Positions 1-7,444 of a DNA stretch of 64,000 nt are shown here, in pieces. Source of the stretch: Oscillospiraceae bacterium. GTDB taxonomy: Bacteria > Bacillota > Clostridia > Oscillospirales > Oscillospiraceae. The notes under the pieces are model-generated. The model was not told the origin of the DNA and ran no database searches. It saw only the letters and a list, made by a program, of their open reading frames with translations. The stretch spans positions 26,900 through 90,899 of the forward strand of contig JAHHSJ010000003.1 in NCBI GenBank assembly GCA_020025295.1, read 5' to 3'. Numbering within the stretch: the first letter of the stretch is position 1; each line of letters opens with the position of its first letter. The position numbers were made by a program, and so were the translations under genes.

Positions 1-748
1 TTTGCGCTTGCGTGATAAGCTGTCCCTTATTTTCATCTATATACTGCAAAGCAGGCAGAAGCGCAGAAGCTCCGGTATCCACACGACCGGACCGATTAAC
101 TTTTAAGTAATTGCCAGTCTCATCTGAAGTAAGCGTATGCTTAGCAGGAACCGCTTGTGCTACCTGATGGGCACTGTTGTAAAAGGTTTCATAGGCACTG
201 ATAAGCTGCGCTTTGCTGACAGCAGATTCAACAATGTAATTACTTAGCTCAAACAATGCCTGTGTGCTTTGTAATACTTTTTCATATTGCAGCAGCGGAA
301 TGGCATCATACTCAGCTTTATAGGCATCTAGATGCTGGGCTGCAATCGCATTCTTTTGAGAGGATAGTAAATGTTCAAATGATTCAAGTTCGGCAGAGCC
401 GTCCAGCCGAATCTGGCCTGCCATGATTGCGCCAAGATATTTATCGTCAACTGTGATAGGAATTGCAATATCAATAATATTGAAGTGGCACAGATAAATA
501 TAAGGTTTTTGCGATCTGACAGCCTCCAGGCCTCCCCGCGAGTCACAAATTTGACAATACTTAGAGAGCTGAGGATTGGCTCTCACAGACTGGCAGAAAG
601 GGCAGCACATGCTATGCTTTGTTATTGGGACACCTTTATAATCAACAGTAATGATTGCCATATTGGTTACACGGGCCAATTCGTCCTGCAGTTTTTGCCA
701 TCTCGGCAAATCAAGCAGCTGATCCAGATTCATGGCATTGCTTTTCAT
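1..748 (-). CDS. PocR-domain AraC-type transcriptional regulator (3' end beyond window)
   Basis: Only the first ~249 codons are visible; the frame stays open to the left edge. The start is ATG at 748, five bases after an AGGAGG. The visible part carries a cysteine-rich sensory domain (C48, C49, C52, C65, C68, C87, with the segment MCCPFCQSV and later GAIMAGQIRL) that I recognise as the PocR ligand-binding domain, known from the 1,2-propanediol regulator of pdu/cob genes. The last visible residues (YIDENKGQLI) look like the first helix of an AraC HTH, which would lie outside the window. The gene is divergent from gldA-dhaKL, so activation of these by glycerol or a related polyol is a reasonable inference. 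Base composition is AT-richer than most of the window. Confidence 0.8.
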   Translation of the reverse strand, partial: MKSNAMNLDQLLDLPRWQKLQDELARVTNMAIITVDYKGVPITKHSMCCPFCQSVRANPQLSKYCQICDSRGGLEAVRSQKPYIYLCHFNIIDIAIPITVDDKYLGAIMAGQIRLDGSAELESFEHLLSSQKNAIAAQHLDAYKAEYDAIPLLQYEKVLQSTQALFELSNYIVESAVSKAQLISAYETFYNSAHQVAQAVPAKHTLTSDETGNYLKVNRSGRVDTGASALLPALQYIDENKGQLITQAQ

Positions 749-1006
749 ATTTTCCTCCTTATAGTAATTTGGTGAATTAACATGATATAAAGTGCAAGCG
801 CAAGTAATTGGCAATATGTACATAAAGCAAGCTTCTATTTTGTATGCTAATATGCAGTTATAATAAAAATATGACGAGCTACATCAAGGTAGTAATTTTA
901 TGCGGCCTTAAATAGCAATTTCGTGATATGTAAAAATGATGCTATTTTCTGTGTCTCTTGCTACAATATATTACACAAAGCAAAATAAATCAAGGAGGAA
1001 TATCCA
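749..1006. promoter_or_regulatory. divergent regulatory region between PocR-type gene and gldA
   Basis: This is an AT-rich 258-bp spacer. On the + strand an extended -10 (TGCTACAAT, 959-967) precedes gldA, but there is no recognisable -35 at the right distance, as expected for a promoter that needs an activator. The gldA ribosome site is AAGGAGG (about 991-997). I could not identify the regulator's binding repeats. Confidence 0.45.
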
Positions 1007-2143
1007 ATGAGAAAAGCTTTTATCAGTCCTACTAAATACGTTCAGGGAGAAGACGAAATCAAGAATCTCGGCTACTTCGTGAAGACCTTTGGAGACACTG
1101 CGCTCCTGATTGCGCACCCTGATGACAGAAAGCGTGTGGAAGACGAGCTGAAAGAAACCGAAGAAAAGTTTGGCGTATCTTTCATCGTTGGCGACTTCTG
1201 CGGGGAATGCTCCCGGCGTGAGATCGAGCGTCTGAAGAAAGTTGCTCAGGAATATAATTGCAGCTGCACGGTTGGTCTCGGCGGCGGTAAGGCAGTGGAT
1301 ACTGCCAAATGTGTCGCAGAAGGCGTCGGTATGATTGCTGTACCCACGATTGCTGCAACAGATGCCTCCACCAGCCATTCCGCTGTTATGTATACGGAAA
1401 GCGGCGAATTCGATGACTATGCTTACTTTAAAGCAAGCCCCAGTGTGGTTCTGGTTGACACTACATGTATTGCAAAAGCTCCTACCCGTTTTCTGGTTTC
1501 CGGTATGGGCGATGCAATGTCCACCTGGTTTGAAGCCCGCGCCTCTGCAAGAGCTTTTGCAAATGTAAATGCGGGGCTGCCCTGCGGCGCAAGAGAAGGC
1601 TTATGTTCTACAGCTAAGGGAACAAAAGCAGCTCTTGCACTCGCAAAACTATGCTACGACACGCTGTTGGAGGACGGTGCCAAAGCAAAAATCGCATGCG
1701 ATCACAATGTGGTTACGCCTGCATTGGAAAGCATCATCGAGGCCAATATCCTGCTGTCCGGCCTGGGCTTTGAAAGCGGTGGACTTGCCGCAGCTCATGC
1801 AATTCATGACGGTCTTTCCCTTATGCCCGGTACCCATCACTCTTTCCACGGTGAAAAGGTTGCTTTTGGAACGATTGCTCAGTTGGTTCTGGAAAATGCC
1901 CCCAAGGACGAACTGGAAACCGTAATCAGGTTTAATCTTGAAGTCGGTCTTCCTGTGTGTCTGGAAGATATTGGTGTTCCCCAAATCTCCGACGAAGATT
2001 TGATGCGGGTAGCCAACAAAACCTGTATTCCCGAAGAATCCGTCTACTCCATGCCGTTTCCTGTCAATGTGGAGACCGTTGCATCTGCAATCCGTGCGGC
2101 TGACGAAATCGGCAACTCCTACAAGCAAAGGTGGCTGCGATGA
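1007..2143 (+). CDS. gldA: glycerol dehydrogenase
   Basis: NAD-dependent glycerol dehydrogenase of the iron-type alcohol dehydrogenase family, 378 aa, the usual length. It oxidises glycerol to dihydroxyacetone in the cytoplasm. The NAD-binding GGGK is at residues 92-95 (LGGGKAVDTAK). The metal ligands are visible as D169 in SGMGDAMSTWFEA, and as histidines in AHAIHDG (about 252) and HGEKVAFG (about 270). The start is ATG behind AAGGAGG. The stop overlaps the start of dhaKL by four bases (ATGA), so the two are translationally coupled and the dihydroxyacetone is passed to the kinase. The divergent PocR-type regulator is the likely activator. Confidence 0.93.
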   Translation: MRKAFISPTKYVQGEDEIKNLGYFVKTFGDTALLIAHPDDRKRVEDELKETEEKFGVSFIVGDFCGECSRREIERLKKVAQEYNCSCTVGLGGGKAVDTAKCVAEGVGMIAVPTIAATDASTSHSAVMYTESGEFDDYAYFKASPSVVLVDTTCIAKAPTRFLVSGMGDAMSTWFEARASARAFANVNAGLPCGAREGLCSTAKGTKAALALAKLCYDTLLEDGAKAKIACDHNVVTPALESIIEANILLSGLGFESGGLAAAHAIHDGLSLMPGTHHSFHGEKVAFGTIAQLVLENAPKDELETVIRFNLEVGLPVCLEDIGVPQISDEDLMRVANKTCIPEESVYSMPFPVNVETVASAIRAADEIGNSYKQRWLR

Positions 2144-3912
2144 AAAAGATTATCAATACTCCTGAAACGGTTGTATCTGAAATGTGCCACGGTTTTGCCA
2201 TGGCGCACCCCAATGTGCTTCTGGATGAGAGATACAACGTAATTTATAAACGAAATATCAATCAGGAAAAAGTTACCCTGATTTGCGGCGGCGGCAGTGG
2301 CCACGAGCCTGCTCATGCCGGCTATGTCGGTAAAGGATTACTGGATGCTGCCGTTTGTGGTGATGTATTTGCCTCCCCCTCTCAGATTCAGGTGTATCAG
2401 GCAATCCGTGAAACGCAGAGCAAAAAAGGTACGCTTCTGATTATCAAAAACTACAGTGGCGATATGATGAATTTCACCAATGCCATGGCGTTGGCTCAGG
2501 AAGACGGCATCAACGTCGATTATGTTCGTGTGGACGATGATATTGCTGTCCGTGACAGCCTTTACACAGTCGGCAGACGAGGCGTAGCCGGCACGGTTTT
2601 GATCCATAAGCTCGCAGGTGCTACAGCAGAACGCGGGATGAGCCTTCAGGAAGTAAAGTCTGTTGCTGAAGATGCGGTCAAGCATGTAAAGAGTTTGGGC
2701 TTTGCACTGACATCCTGTACAGTTCCTGCCAAAGGAACTCCCACATTTACCTTGGGCGAAGACGAGATGGAATTCGGCGTTGGAATCCACGGGGAACCTG
2801 GTGTACGGCGTGAAAAAGTCATTTCTGCAGATGAGATGGCTGTCAGACTCGTTGATGCTTTGCTCCGGGAGCTGCCTGAAGAAGGCTGCGAGCAAGGGCT
2901 GGCAGTACTTGTCAATGGTTTTGGCGGTACACCGCTGCAGGAACTGTATTTGTTGGCCAACAGCGTCGCAAAGGTTCTGAAAGCACGGCAGTGTACTGTG
3001 CAGCGTGTCCTTGTCGGTAATTTCCTGACAAGTATTGATATGGCTGGAGCATCTGTTTCTATCATGGGACTGAACCAGCAAAGAAAAGATTTGCTCAGCG
3101 ATCCCTGCAGCGCACCGGCCCTCACAATTGAAGGTGAGCAGATTCCCAACATGGAAATGGCTTGCTGCAAAGAAGTGGAACAGGAAGCCAATATTTCCTA
3201 TACAAAGGAATGCCCGGATAATTGGAAGTACATTAAAAACAATTTGATTTCGCTACAAAACATCGTCTACATGGTAGATGATATGAGCGAGACAATTATC
3301 AAAAACGAAATTCCTTTCTGCGAACTGGATTCTTTTGCCGGCGATGGAGACTTTGGCATGAGTGTTGCCAAAGGATTCCGCCAGTTAAAATCCGAGTGGA
3401 AGGACATTATGGCCAATCACTGCAGCAATATCGGTGAGTTTCTTGATCGTGTATCCATGATTATTATGGAACACTGCGGTGGAGCATCCGGTCCCATCTG
3501 GGGCAGCGCATTTCGTGCAGCCTCTAAGTATGCAGGCTGTCGAAACGCCCTTGATATAAACGGATTTGCAGGTATGATACAGGCCGCAGCGGACGGCGTC
3601 TACCGCACTGGAGAGCGCTCCTTCGGACGAGGTGCCGTGGTTGGAGATAAAACCCTGATGGACGCTCTGATCCCCTGCGCAGCATGCCTGATCAGCTGTG
3701 CCAATGAAAACATGGATGCAGTAGCTGCGCTGCATCGTGCGGCAGACTCTGCTGTTGAAGGCGCATACAAGACCAAAGATATTGTTGCGCGCATGGGACG
3801 GGCTGGAACCGTTGGAGAACGGAGCCTCGGCTATCCGGATGCCGGTGCATATGCTCTTGGTGTTATTTTTACACATCTTGCAGAAAGTATGTCTGAAGTT
3901 ACCAACAGCTAA
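2140..3912 (+). CDS. fused dihydroxyacetone kinase DhaK-DhaL
   Basis: A 590-aa single-chain dihydroxyacetone kinase that phosphorylates dihydroxyacetone to DHAP for glycolysis. The N-terminal DhaK domain (about 1-330) begins with the glycine-rich substrate site CGGGSGHEP and has the histidine that binds substrate covalently at about H217 (VGIHGEPGVRRE). The C-terminal DhaL domain (about 375-585) has the Mg/nucleotide aspartate cluster FAGDGDFG near residue 400 and GGASGPIWG near 450. The fused K-L form is known as the ATP-using type (as in Citrobacter); phosphotransferase-dependent systems have separate DhaK, DhaL and DhaM. I chose ATG at 2140, which overlaps the gldA stop and follows AAAGGTGG; an in-frame GTG at 2131 lies inside that ribosome site. 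Confidence 0.92.
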   Translation: MKKIINTPETVVSEMCHGFAMAHPNVLLDERYNVIYKRNINQEKVTLICGGGSGHEPAHAGYVGKGLLDAAVCGDVFASPSQIQVYQAIRETQSKKGTLLIIKNYSGDMMNFTNAMALAQEDGINVDYVRVDDDIAVRDSLYTVGRRGVAGTVLIHKLAGATAERGMSLQEVKSVAEDAVKHVKSLGFALTSCTVPAKGTPTFTLGEDEMEFGVGIHGEPGVRREKVISADEMAVRLVDALLRELPEEGCEQGLAVLVNGFGGTPLQELYLLANSVAKVLKARQCTVQRVLVGNFLTSIDMAGASVSIMGLNQQRKDLLSDPCSAPALTIEGEQIPNMEMACCKEVEQEANISYTKECPDNWKYIKNNLISLQNIVYMVDDMSETIIKNEIPFCELDSFAGDGDFGMSVAKGFRQLKSEWKDIMANHCSNIGEFLDRVSMIIMEHCGGASGPIWGSAFRAASKYAGCRNALDINGFAGMIQAAADGVYRTGERSFGRGAVVGDKTLMDALIPCAACLISCANENMDAVAALHRAADSAVEGAYKTKDIVARMGRAGTVGERSLGYPDAGAYALGVIFTHLAESMSEVTNS

Positions 3913-3954
3913 AACGAAATAATGGGTTAAACACATTTTCTTTCCACCCATGAC

Positions 3955-3989
3955 AAATGGCCTGCACGCTTTCACGCTGCAGGCCATTT
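3955..3989 (+). terminator. hairpin terminator after dhaKL
   Basis: A perfect 12-bp inverted repeat (AAATGGCCTGCA and TGCAGGCCATTT) with an 11-base loop lies 42 bases after the dhaKL stop. The right arm ends in TTT and is followed by CTTC, so the U-tract is short. Confidence 0.7.
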
Positions 3990-4393
3990 CTTCAAATTAA
4001 CTCTAAAGAAATTATCTCAGAGAATACAGTATCAAGGAAGGCATGGCACTGCTGTGCCACGGCAAAGTACCAAAAAGCTCCAAAACTGGCTGGGGCAGTT
4101 CTCCGGAGTCTGCCTTATGATGTACGCATCGATCATGCCCAAGCCGGGAGCTGAACCAAAGAGAACCAAATGTTATGAAGAACTGCTCAGGAACTGTTAA
4201 AAATCATGCCGTACTAGCATAAAACTGGTGTTGTGACTTTCATATCAGCGTAAATTTATGGTGTTCATGCTTTGTCACACAAAGTACAGGATACCATTCT
4301 ACCCGATCTACTGGTTCAAAATGAGCTATCGAACAGGCTGCCGCTTCCCGGTGCAGATAAAGTTAGATTTACTTGTAAAAGCCGGAACCAGAA
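3990..4393. other. gene-poor spacer, no recognisable gene
   Basis: About 400 bases between the dhaKL terminator and the terminator of the next (minus-strand) gene. Only short frames occur on either strand, none with a convincing ribosome site or family resemblance. It may be decayed sequence, but I cannot say of what. Confidence 0.5.
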
Positions 4394-4426
4394 GAAAAAA
4401 GCCGGTAAGTAGCGCAACTTACCGGC
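4394..4426 (-). terminator. terminator for the HEPN-like gene
   Basis: On the minus strand a perfect 10-bp stem GCCGGTAAGT/ACTTACCGGC with a six-base loop is followed by TTTTTT (AAAAAA at 4395-4400 on +). It sits 24 bases after the stop of the gene ending at 4450. Confidence 0.85.
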
Positions 4427-4449
4427 AAATGTAAAAAAGATAATAGAAA

Positions 4450-4908
4450 TTAGATGAATAAGAACAGGATAAAAAGCGCAAGCACAGCCAGAACAATATA
4501 TACTGCCGCAGCACAGCCAACTGGCTGTCTGTGACTGCTTTTAGGCTTTTTACACACTGATGTGCAGGATTTACTCGGTCCGGATGGTTCTCTCAGCGTA
4601 GGCTGAACAGTTGCTTTTCTGGCAAGTGCCAACGGATCCGTCTGATTCATAATGCGGTTGTAGAAATCTTCAAGCCACTCTACATCCCTAGGCTCGCACA
4701 TATTGCTTTCGTCGGCATAATTCTCATGAGCAATCTGGTTCCGAACCCATCTGTAGTGTTTCAGCTGCTTATAATCATTCTCCCAGCCAACCACATGATA
4801 TGCGTCGGAATGGTTCCGCTCCATATCTTCAATATAACCTGTAAGTCCCGTACCGTTAATATCCCGGCAAAGGTTATCCAAGTGCTTATATGCGCTCATA
4901 AATTCCAT
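4450..4908 (-). CDS. HEPN-like small protein with C-terminal membrane anchor
   Basis: A 152-aa protein I cannot assign to a named family. Residues 1-100 look all-helical and contain WVRNQIAHENY near residue 53. This R-x4-H pattern is the motif shared by HEPN ribonucleases and related nucleotide-handling domains, but it also occurs in benign HEPN-like proteins. A basic, Ser/Pro-rich linker (about 100-130) leads to one strongly hydrophobic C-terminal helix (VYIVLAVLALFILFLFI) ending at the last residue, so the N-terminal domain should face the cytoplasm. The start ATG at 4908 follows AGGAGA by eight bases; a second ATG at 4899 is possible. It lies in AT-rich sequence and is followed by its own terminator. 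Confidence 0.7.
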   Translation of the reverse strand: MEFMSAYKHLDNLCRDINGTGLTGYIEDMERNHSDAYHVVGWENDYKQLKHYRWVRNQIAHENYADESNMCEPRDVEWLEDFYNRIMNQTDPLALARKATVQPTLREPSGPSKSCTSVCKKPKSSHRQPVGCAAAVYIVLAVLALFILFLFI

Positions 4909-5008
4909 AATAGATTCTCCTAAGTATAAAGCCGCAAAGCAATACTGCTTTGCAACTCATGCGGATAAACCGCAATCTGACAAACATGAACACTTTTAAA
5001 GTTTTGCA

Positions 5009-5491
5009 TTAAAAACAAGATAGTATTAGACCTGCTATGACAGCTGCCATAAAAAACATCACAATTCCTTTCACAAAGGAAATCAGGTGATTTTTGGGAT
5101 CACAGTACAACTCCGGCTGATTTTCTGTGCCGGTAAAACGAACACGCTTTGTGTGCCGCCACCATAGCAAGTCAATCACAAAGAAATCAAACAGGTTTAG
5201 ACTCTCACCCATGACCAGCACCTTCCAAAAGTTTGGAAAGAAACCATCTTCTCTCTCAAAGAAGCAGATGAGCAGCAGAAGAACCGTATAAAGCAGCAAA
5301 TTCGAAAGAAAACTCGCCACGGGAGACATGCTTTTGACTTGAGGACCTAGAACTGAGTCATTCTTCACCTTGCGTTGAATTGCATCTGGATAAGCTGATA
5401 AACCCTTCAGGTTTTTCTCGTCTGTACCGGTTCCAAGATAACAGAGACCCCAGAAAATCAGACAAAGGCAAATTGTTTTCACGATAAACAT
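5009..5491 (-). CDS. small membrane protein of unknown function
   Basis: A 160-aa protein that I do not recognise. It has four hydrophobic segments: about residues 1-22 (a signal-anchor helix), 65-82, 95-112 (containing FFVIDLLWW) and 138-158 (IVMFFMAAVIAGLILSC). The second half carries the segment HTKRVRFTGTENQP between helices. ATG at 5491 lies about ten bases after GGGGTGAG; the TTG codon just before it (5494) is an alternative start. It has its own sigma-A promoter with a hairpin-rich leader and is not obviously coupled to the HEPN-like gene downstream, which starts about 100 bases after its stop. The low GC content matches the rest of the left end. Confidence 0.65.
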   Translation of the reverse strand: MFIVKTICLCLIFWGLCYLGTGTDEKNLKGLSAYPDAIQRKVKNDSVLGPQVKSMSPVASFLSNLLLYTVLLLLICFFEREDGFFPNFWKVLVMGESLNLFDFFVIDLLWWRHTKRVRFTGTENQPELYCDPKNHLISFVKGIVMFFMAAVIAGLILSCF

Positions 5492-5531
5492 CAATCCATT
5501 CTCACCCCTTATTTTTGGTATTCAAGAAAAC

Positions 5532-5559
5532 CCGCTGCAAGCGGTTAGCTTCAGCTAAC
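5532..5559 (-). promoter_or_regulatory. tandem leader hairpins before the small membrane protein
   Basis: Two adjacent inverted repeats lie between the promoter and the gene at 5491: CCGCTGCAAGCGG and GTTAGCTTCAGCTAAC. In the minus-strand RNA the second stem is followed by GTTTTCTTG, which resembles a weak terminator or attenuator. Confidence 0.4.
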
Positions 5560-5570
5560 TATTTGTTTTC

Positions 5571-5599
5571 ATAATAGCACAGTTGTCTTTTGTTTTCAA
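5571..5599 (-). promoter_or_regulatory. sigma-A promoter of small membrane protein gene
   Basis: Reading the minus strand, TTGAAA (5594-5599) and TATTAT (5571-5576) are separated by 17 bases. Confidence 0.7.
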
Positions 5600-5698
5600 T
5601 TATGATTTTTCCATCTTTTGGGGCAGGCTATGGAGTGCACTTCCGTTCGTCAAAACGGTACGGCTGTTTCTTGACGGATCGGATTGCAAAAAAGCAAA

Positions 5699-5738
5699 AG
5701 CGGCGCTGTGAACCATTTAAAAAGTTCGCAACACCGCT
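5699..5738 (-). terminator. second (tandem) terminator downstream of tRNA-Ser
   Basis: A 15-bp stem, perfect if G-U pairs are allowed (left arm 5699-5713, right arm 5724-5738), is followed on the minus strand by TTTTGCTTTTTTGC. It lies downstream of the first tRNA terminator. Confidence 0.6.
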
Positions 5739-5746
5739 ATACACAA

Positions 5747-5778
5747 AAAAAGAGACGATCCAAAGATCGTCTCTTTTT
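5747..5778 (-). terminator. terminator of tRNA-Ser
   Basis: The stem AAAAAGAGACGATC/GATCGTCTCTTTTT has a four-base loop; on the minus strand the run of T follows directly after the tRNA CCA end. Confidence 0.85.
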
Positions 5779-5868
5779 GGCGCAGAAGAAGGGATTTGAA
5801 CCCTTGAACCGCTATTAACGGTTACACGATTTCCAATCGTGCGCCTTCGACCACTCAGCCACTTCTGC
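5778..5868 (-). tRNA. tRNA-Ser(GGA)
   Basis: A complete class II tRNA of 91 nt with encoded CCA. The acceptor stem is GCAGAAG/CTTCTGC with discriminator G. The anticodon stem-loop is CACGA-TTGGAAA-TCGTG with anticodon GGA, which reads UCC/UCU. A long variable arm (AACCGTTAATAGCGGTT) and a normal T arm (AGGGTTCAAATCCCT) confirm a serine tRNA. It has its own promoter and tandem terminators. Confidence 0.97.
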
Positions 5869-5934
5869 ATCCGTGAAGTGTAGCGCTCTACTACATTGCA
5901 AGAGTGAAGGCGAACCATCGTTGCAACAGTGATT

Positions 5935-5962
5935 ATTATAACAGAAAATCCGAATTCGTCAA
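5935..5962 (-). promoter_or_regulatory. sigma-A promoter of tRNA-Ser
   Basis: On the minus strand TTGACG (5957-5962) and TATAAT (5935-5940) are 16 bases apart. Confidence 0.75.
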
Positions 5963-5982
5963 GCCCTTTTTTCAAATTTTTT

Positions 5983-6013
5983 CAAAAAACATGAACCTCC
6001 CGAAGGAGGTCCA
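5983..6013 (-). terminator. terminator of nfnAB
   Basis: On the minus strand the stem TGGACCTCC-TTCG-GGAGGTTCA carries a UUCG tetraloop and is followed by TGTTTTTTG, 14 bases after the nfnB stop. Confidence 0.8.
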
Positions 6014-6027
6014 TGAAACGCTTGCTT

Positions 6028-7431
6028 TTACTTGTTGGACAGGTACTCGTCGATAGCGACAGCACCCTTCTTACCGGCACCCATAGCCAGGATAACGGTA
6101 GCTGCACCGGTAACGGCATCGCCGCCGGCGAACACGCCCTCGCGGGTGGTGGACACATCGTCCTCGCCCACGATCAGGCAGCCCTTCTTGGTGGTCTCCA
6201 GACCGGGAGTGGTGGAACGGATCAGGGGGTTGGGAGAAGTGCCCAAGCTCATGATAACGGTGTCCACATCCAGCACGAAATTGGAACCCTCGATCTCCAC
6301 AGGACGACGACGGCCGGAAGCATCAGGCTCACCCAGCTCCATGCGGACGCACTCCAGACCCACAACACGGCCGTGCTCGTCGCCGATGACACGGACGGGG
6401 TTGCACAGCAGCTTAAAGTCAATGCCCTCTTCCTCGGCGTGCTCCACTTCCTCAACACGGGCGGGCATCTCTTCCTTGGAACGGCGATAGACGATGTACA
6501 CATTCTCAGCGCCCAGACGCTTTGCGCAGCGGCAGGCGTCCATGGCCACGTTACCACCGCCGACAACGGCGACAGCCTTGCTCTTCATCACGGGAGTATC
6601 ATACTCGGGGAGATAAGCCTTCATCAGATTGGTACGGGTCAGGTACTCGTTGGCGGAATACACGCCGGACAGACCCTCACCGGGAATGTTCATGAACATG
6701 GGCAGACCGGCACCGGAGCCCACAAAGACGGCCTGATAGCCCATCTCGAACAGCTCGTCGATGGACAGAACCTTGCCGATGACCATGTTGGTCATGATCT
6801 CGACGCCCAGAGCTTCCAGCTTCTCGACCTCGCTCTTCACGATGGCCTTGGGCAGACGGAACTCAGGAATACCATAGACCAGAACGCCGCCGGCCGTGTG
6901 GAATGCCTCGAAGATGGTGACCTGGTAGCCCTTCTTGGCCAGATCGCTGGCGCAGGTCAGGCCGGCAGGGCCGGAACCAACCACAGCAACCTTCTTGCCG
7001 TTGCTCTCGGGCTTGACGGGCTTCTCCACCACATTCTCACGGTACCAGTCAGCGACAAAGCGCTCCAGTCGGCCGATGCCGACAGGCTCGCCCTTGATGC
7101 CACGGACGCACTTGCTTTCGCACTGGCTCTCCTGAGGGCAGACACGACCGCTGATGGCGGGCAGAGCGTTGGTGCCGTTGATAACCTCATAAGCAGCCTT
7201 GAAGTCGCCCTCGGCGACCTTGGCGATAAACTTAGGGATATGCACGCCGACGGGGCAGGCAGACACGCAGGGATGGTTCTTGCAGCCCAGGCAGCGGGTA
7301 GCCTCGGTCATAGCAGTTTCCTTGGAATAACCGGTGCAAACCTCGAGGAAGTTCTTATTACGAACATTGGGGTCCTGTGCAGGCATGGGAGCCTTCTTAG
7401 GATCCATGTTGGGTTTTCTGATTTCAGCCAT
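6028..7431 (-). CDS. nfnB: NfnB: large subunit of NADH-dependent ferredoxin:NADP+ oxidoreductase (GltA-like)
   Basis: A 467-aa flavoprotein of the glutamate synthase small-subunit family. Near the N-terminus it has the iron-sulfur ligands CLGCKNHPCVSACPVG (about 47-62) and a second cluster CPQESQCESKC (about 97-107). An FAD-binding VVGSGPAGLTCA is at about 150 and an NAD(P)-binding VVGGGNVAMDACR at about 290. Genes like this are often labelled gltA, but there is no large glutamate synthase subunit here. Instead it lies directly behind an NfnA/SudB-type subunit, which is the NfnAB arrangement: electron bifurcation coupling NADPH with NADH and ferredoxin, in the cytoplasm. A sulfide dehydrogenase (SudAB) role is the alternative. 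ATG follows AAGGAGGAGATTAAC. Confidence 0.88.
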   Translation of the reverse strand: MAEIRKPNMDPKKAPMPAQDPNVRNKNFLEVCTGYSKETAMTEATRCLGCKNHPCVSACPVGVHIPKFIAKVAEGDFKAAYEVINGTNALPAISGRVCPQESQCESKCVRGIKGEPVGIGRLERFVADWYRENVVEKPVKPESNGKKVAVVGSGPAGLTCASDLAKKGYQVTIFEAFHTAGGVLVYGIPEFRLPKAIVKSEVEKLEALGVEIMTNMVIGKVLSIDELFEMGYQAVFVGSGAGLPMFMNIPGEGLSGVYSANEYLTRTNLMKAYLPEYDTPVMKSKAVAVVGGGNVAMDACRCAKRLGAENVYIVYRRSKEEMPARVEEVEHAEEEGIDFKLLCNPVRVIGDEHGRVVGLECVRMELGEPDASGRRRPVEIEGSNFVLDVDTVIMSLGTSPNPLIRSTTPGLETTKKGCLIVGEDDVSTTREGVFAGGDAVTGAATVILAMGAGKKGAVAIDEYLSNK

Positions 7432-7444
7432 GTTAATCTCCTCC

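Noticed and set aside
3990..4393. Remnant of an insertion sequence or transposase
   Set aside because: Short frames only; I could not see transposase motifs or terminal inverted repeats.
5778..5868. Attachment site duplication of tRNA-Ser
   Set aside because: No second copy of the tRNA 3' end and no integrase gene are visible within the window.
6028..7431. Calling this gene the glutamate synthase small subunit
   Set aside because: No large subunit is present, and it is coupled to an NfnA/SudB-type subunit, which fits NfnAB better.
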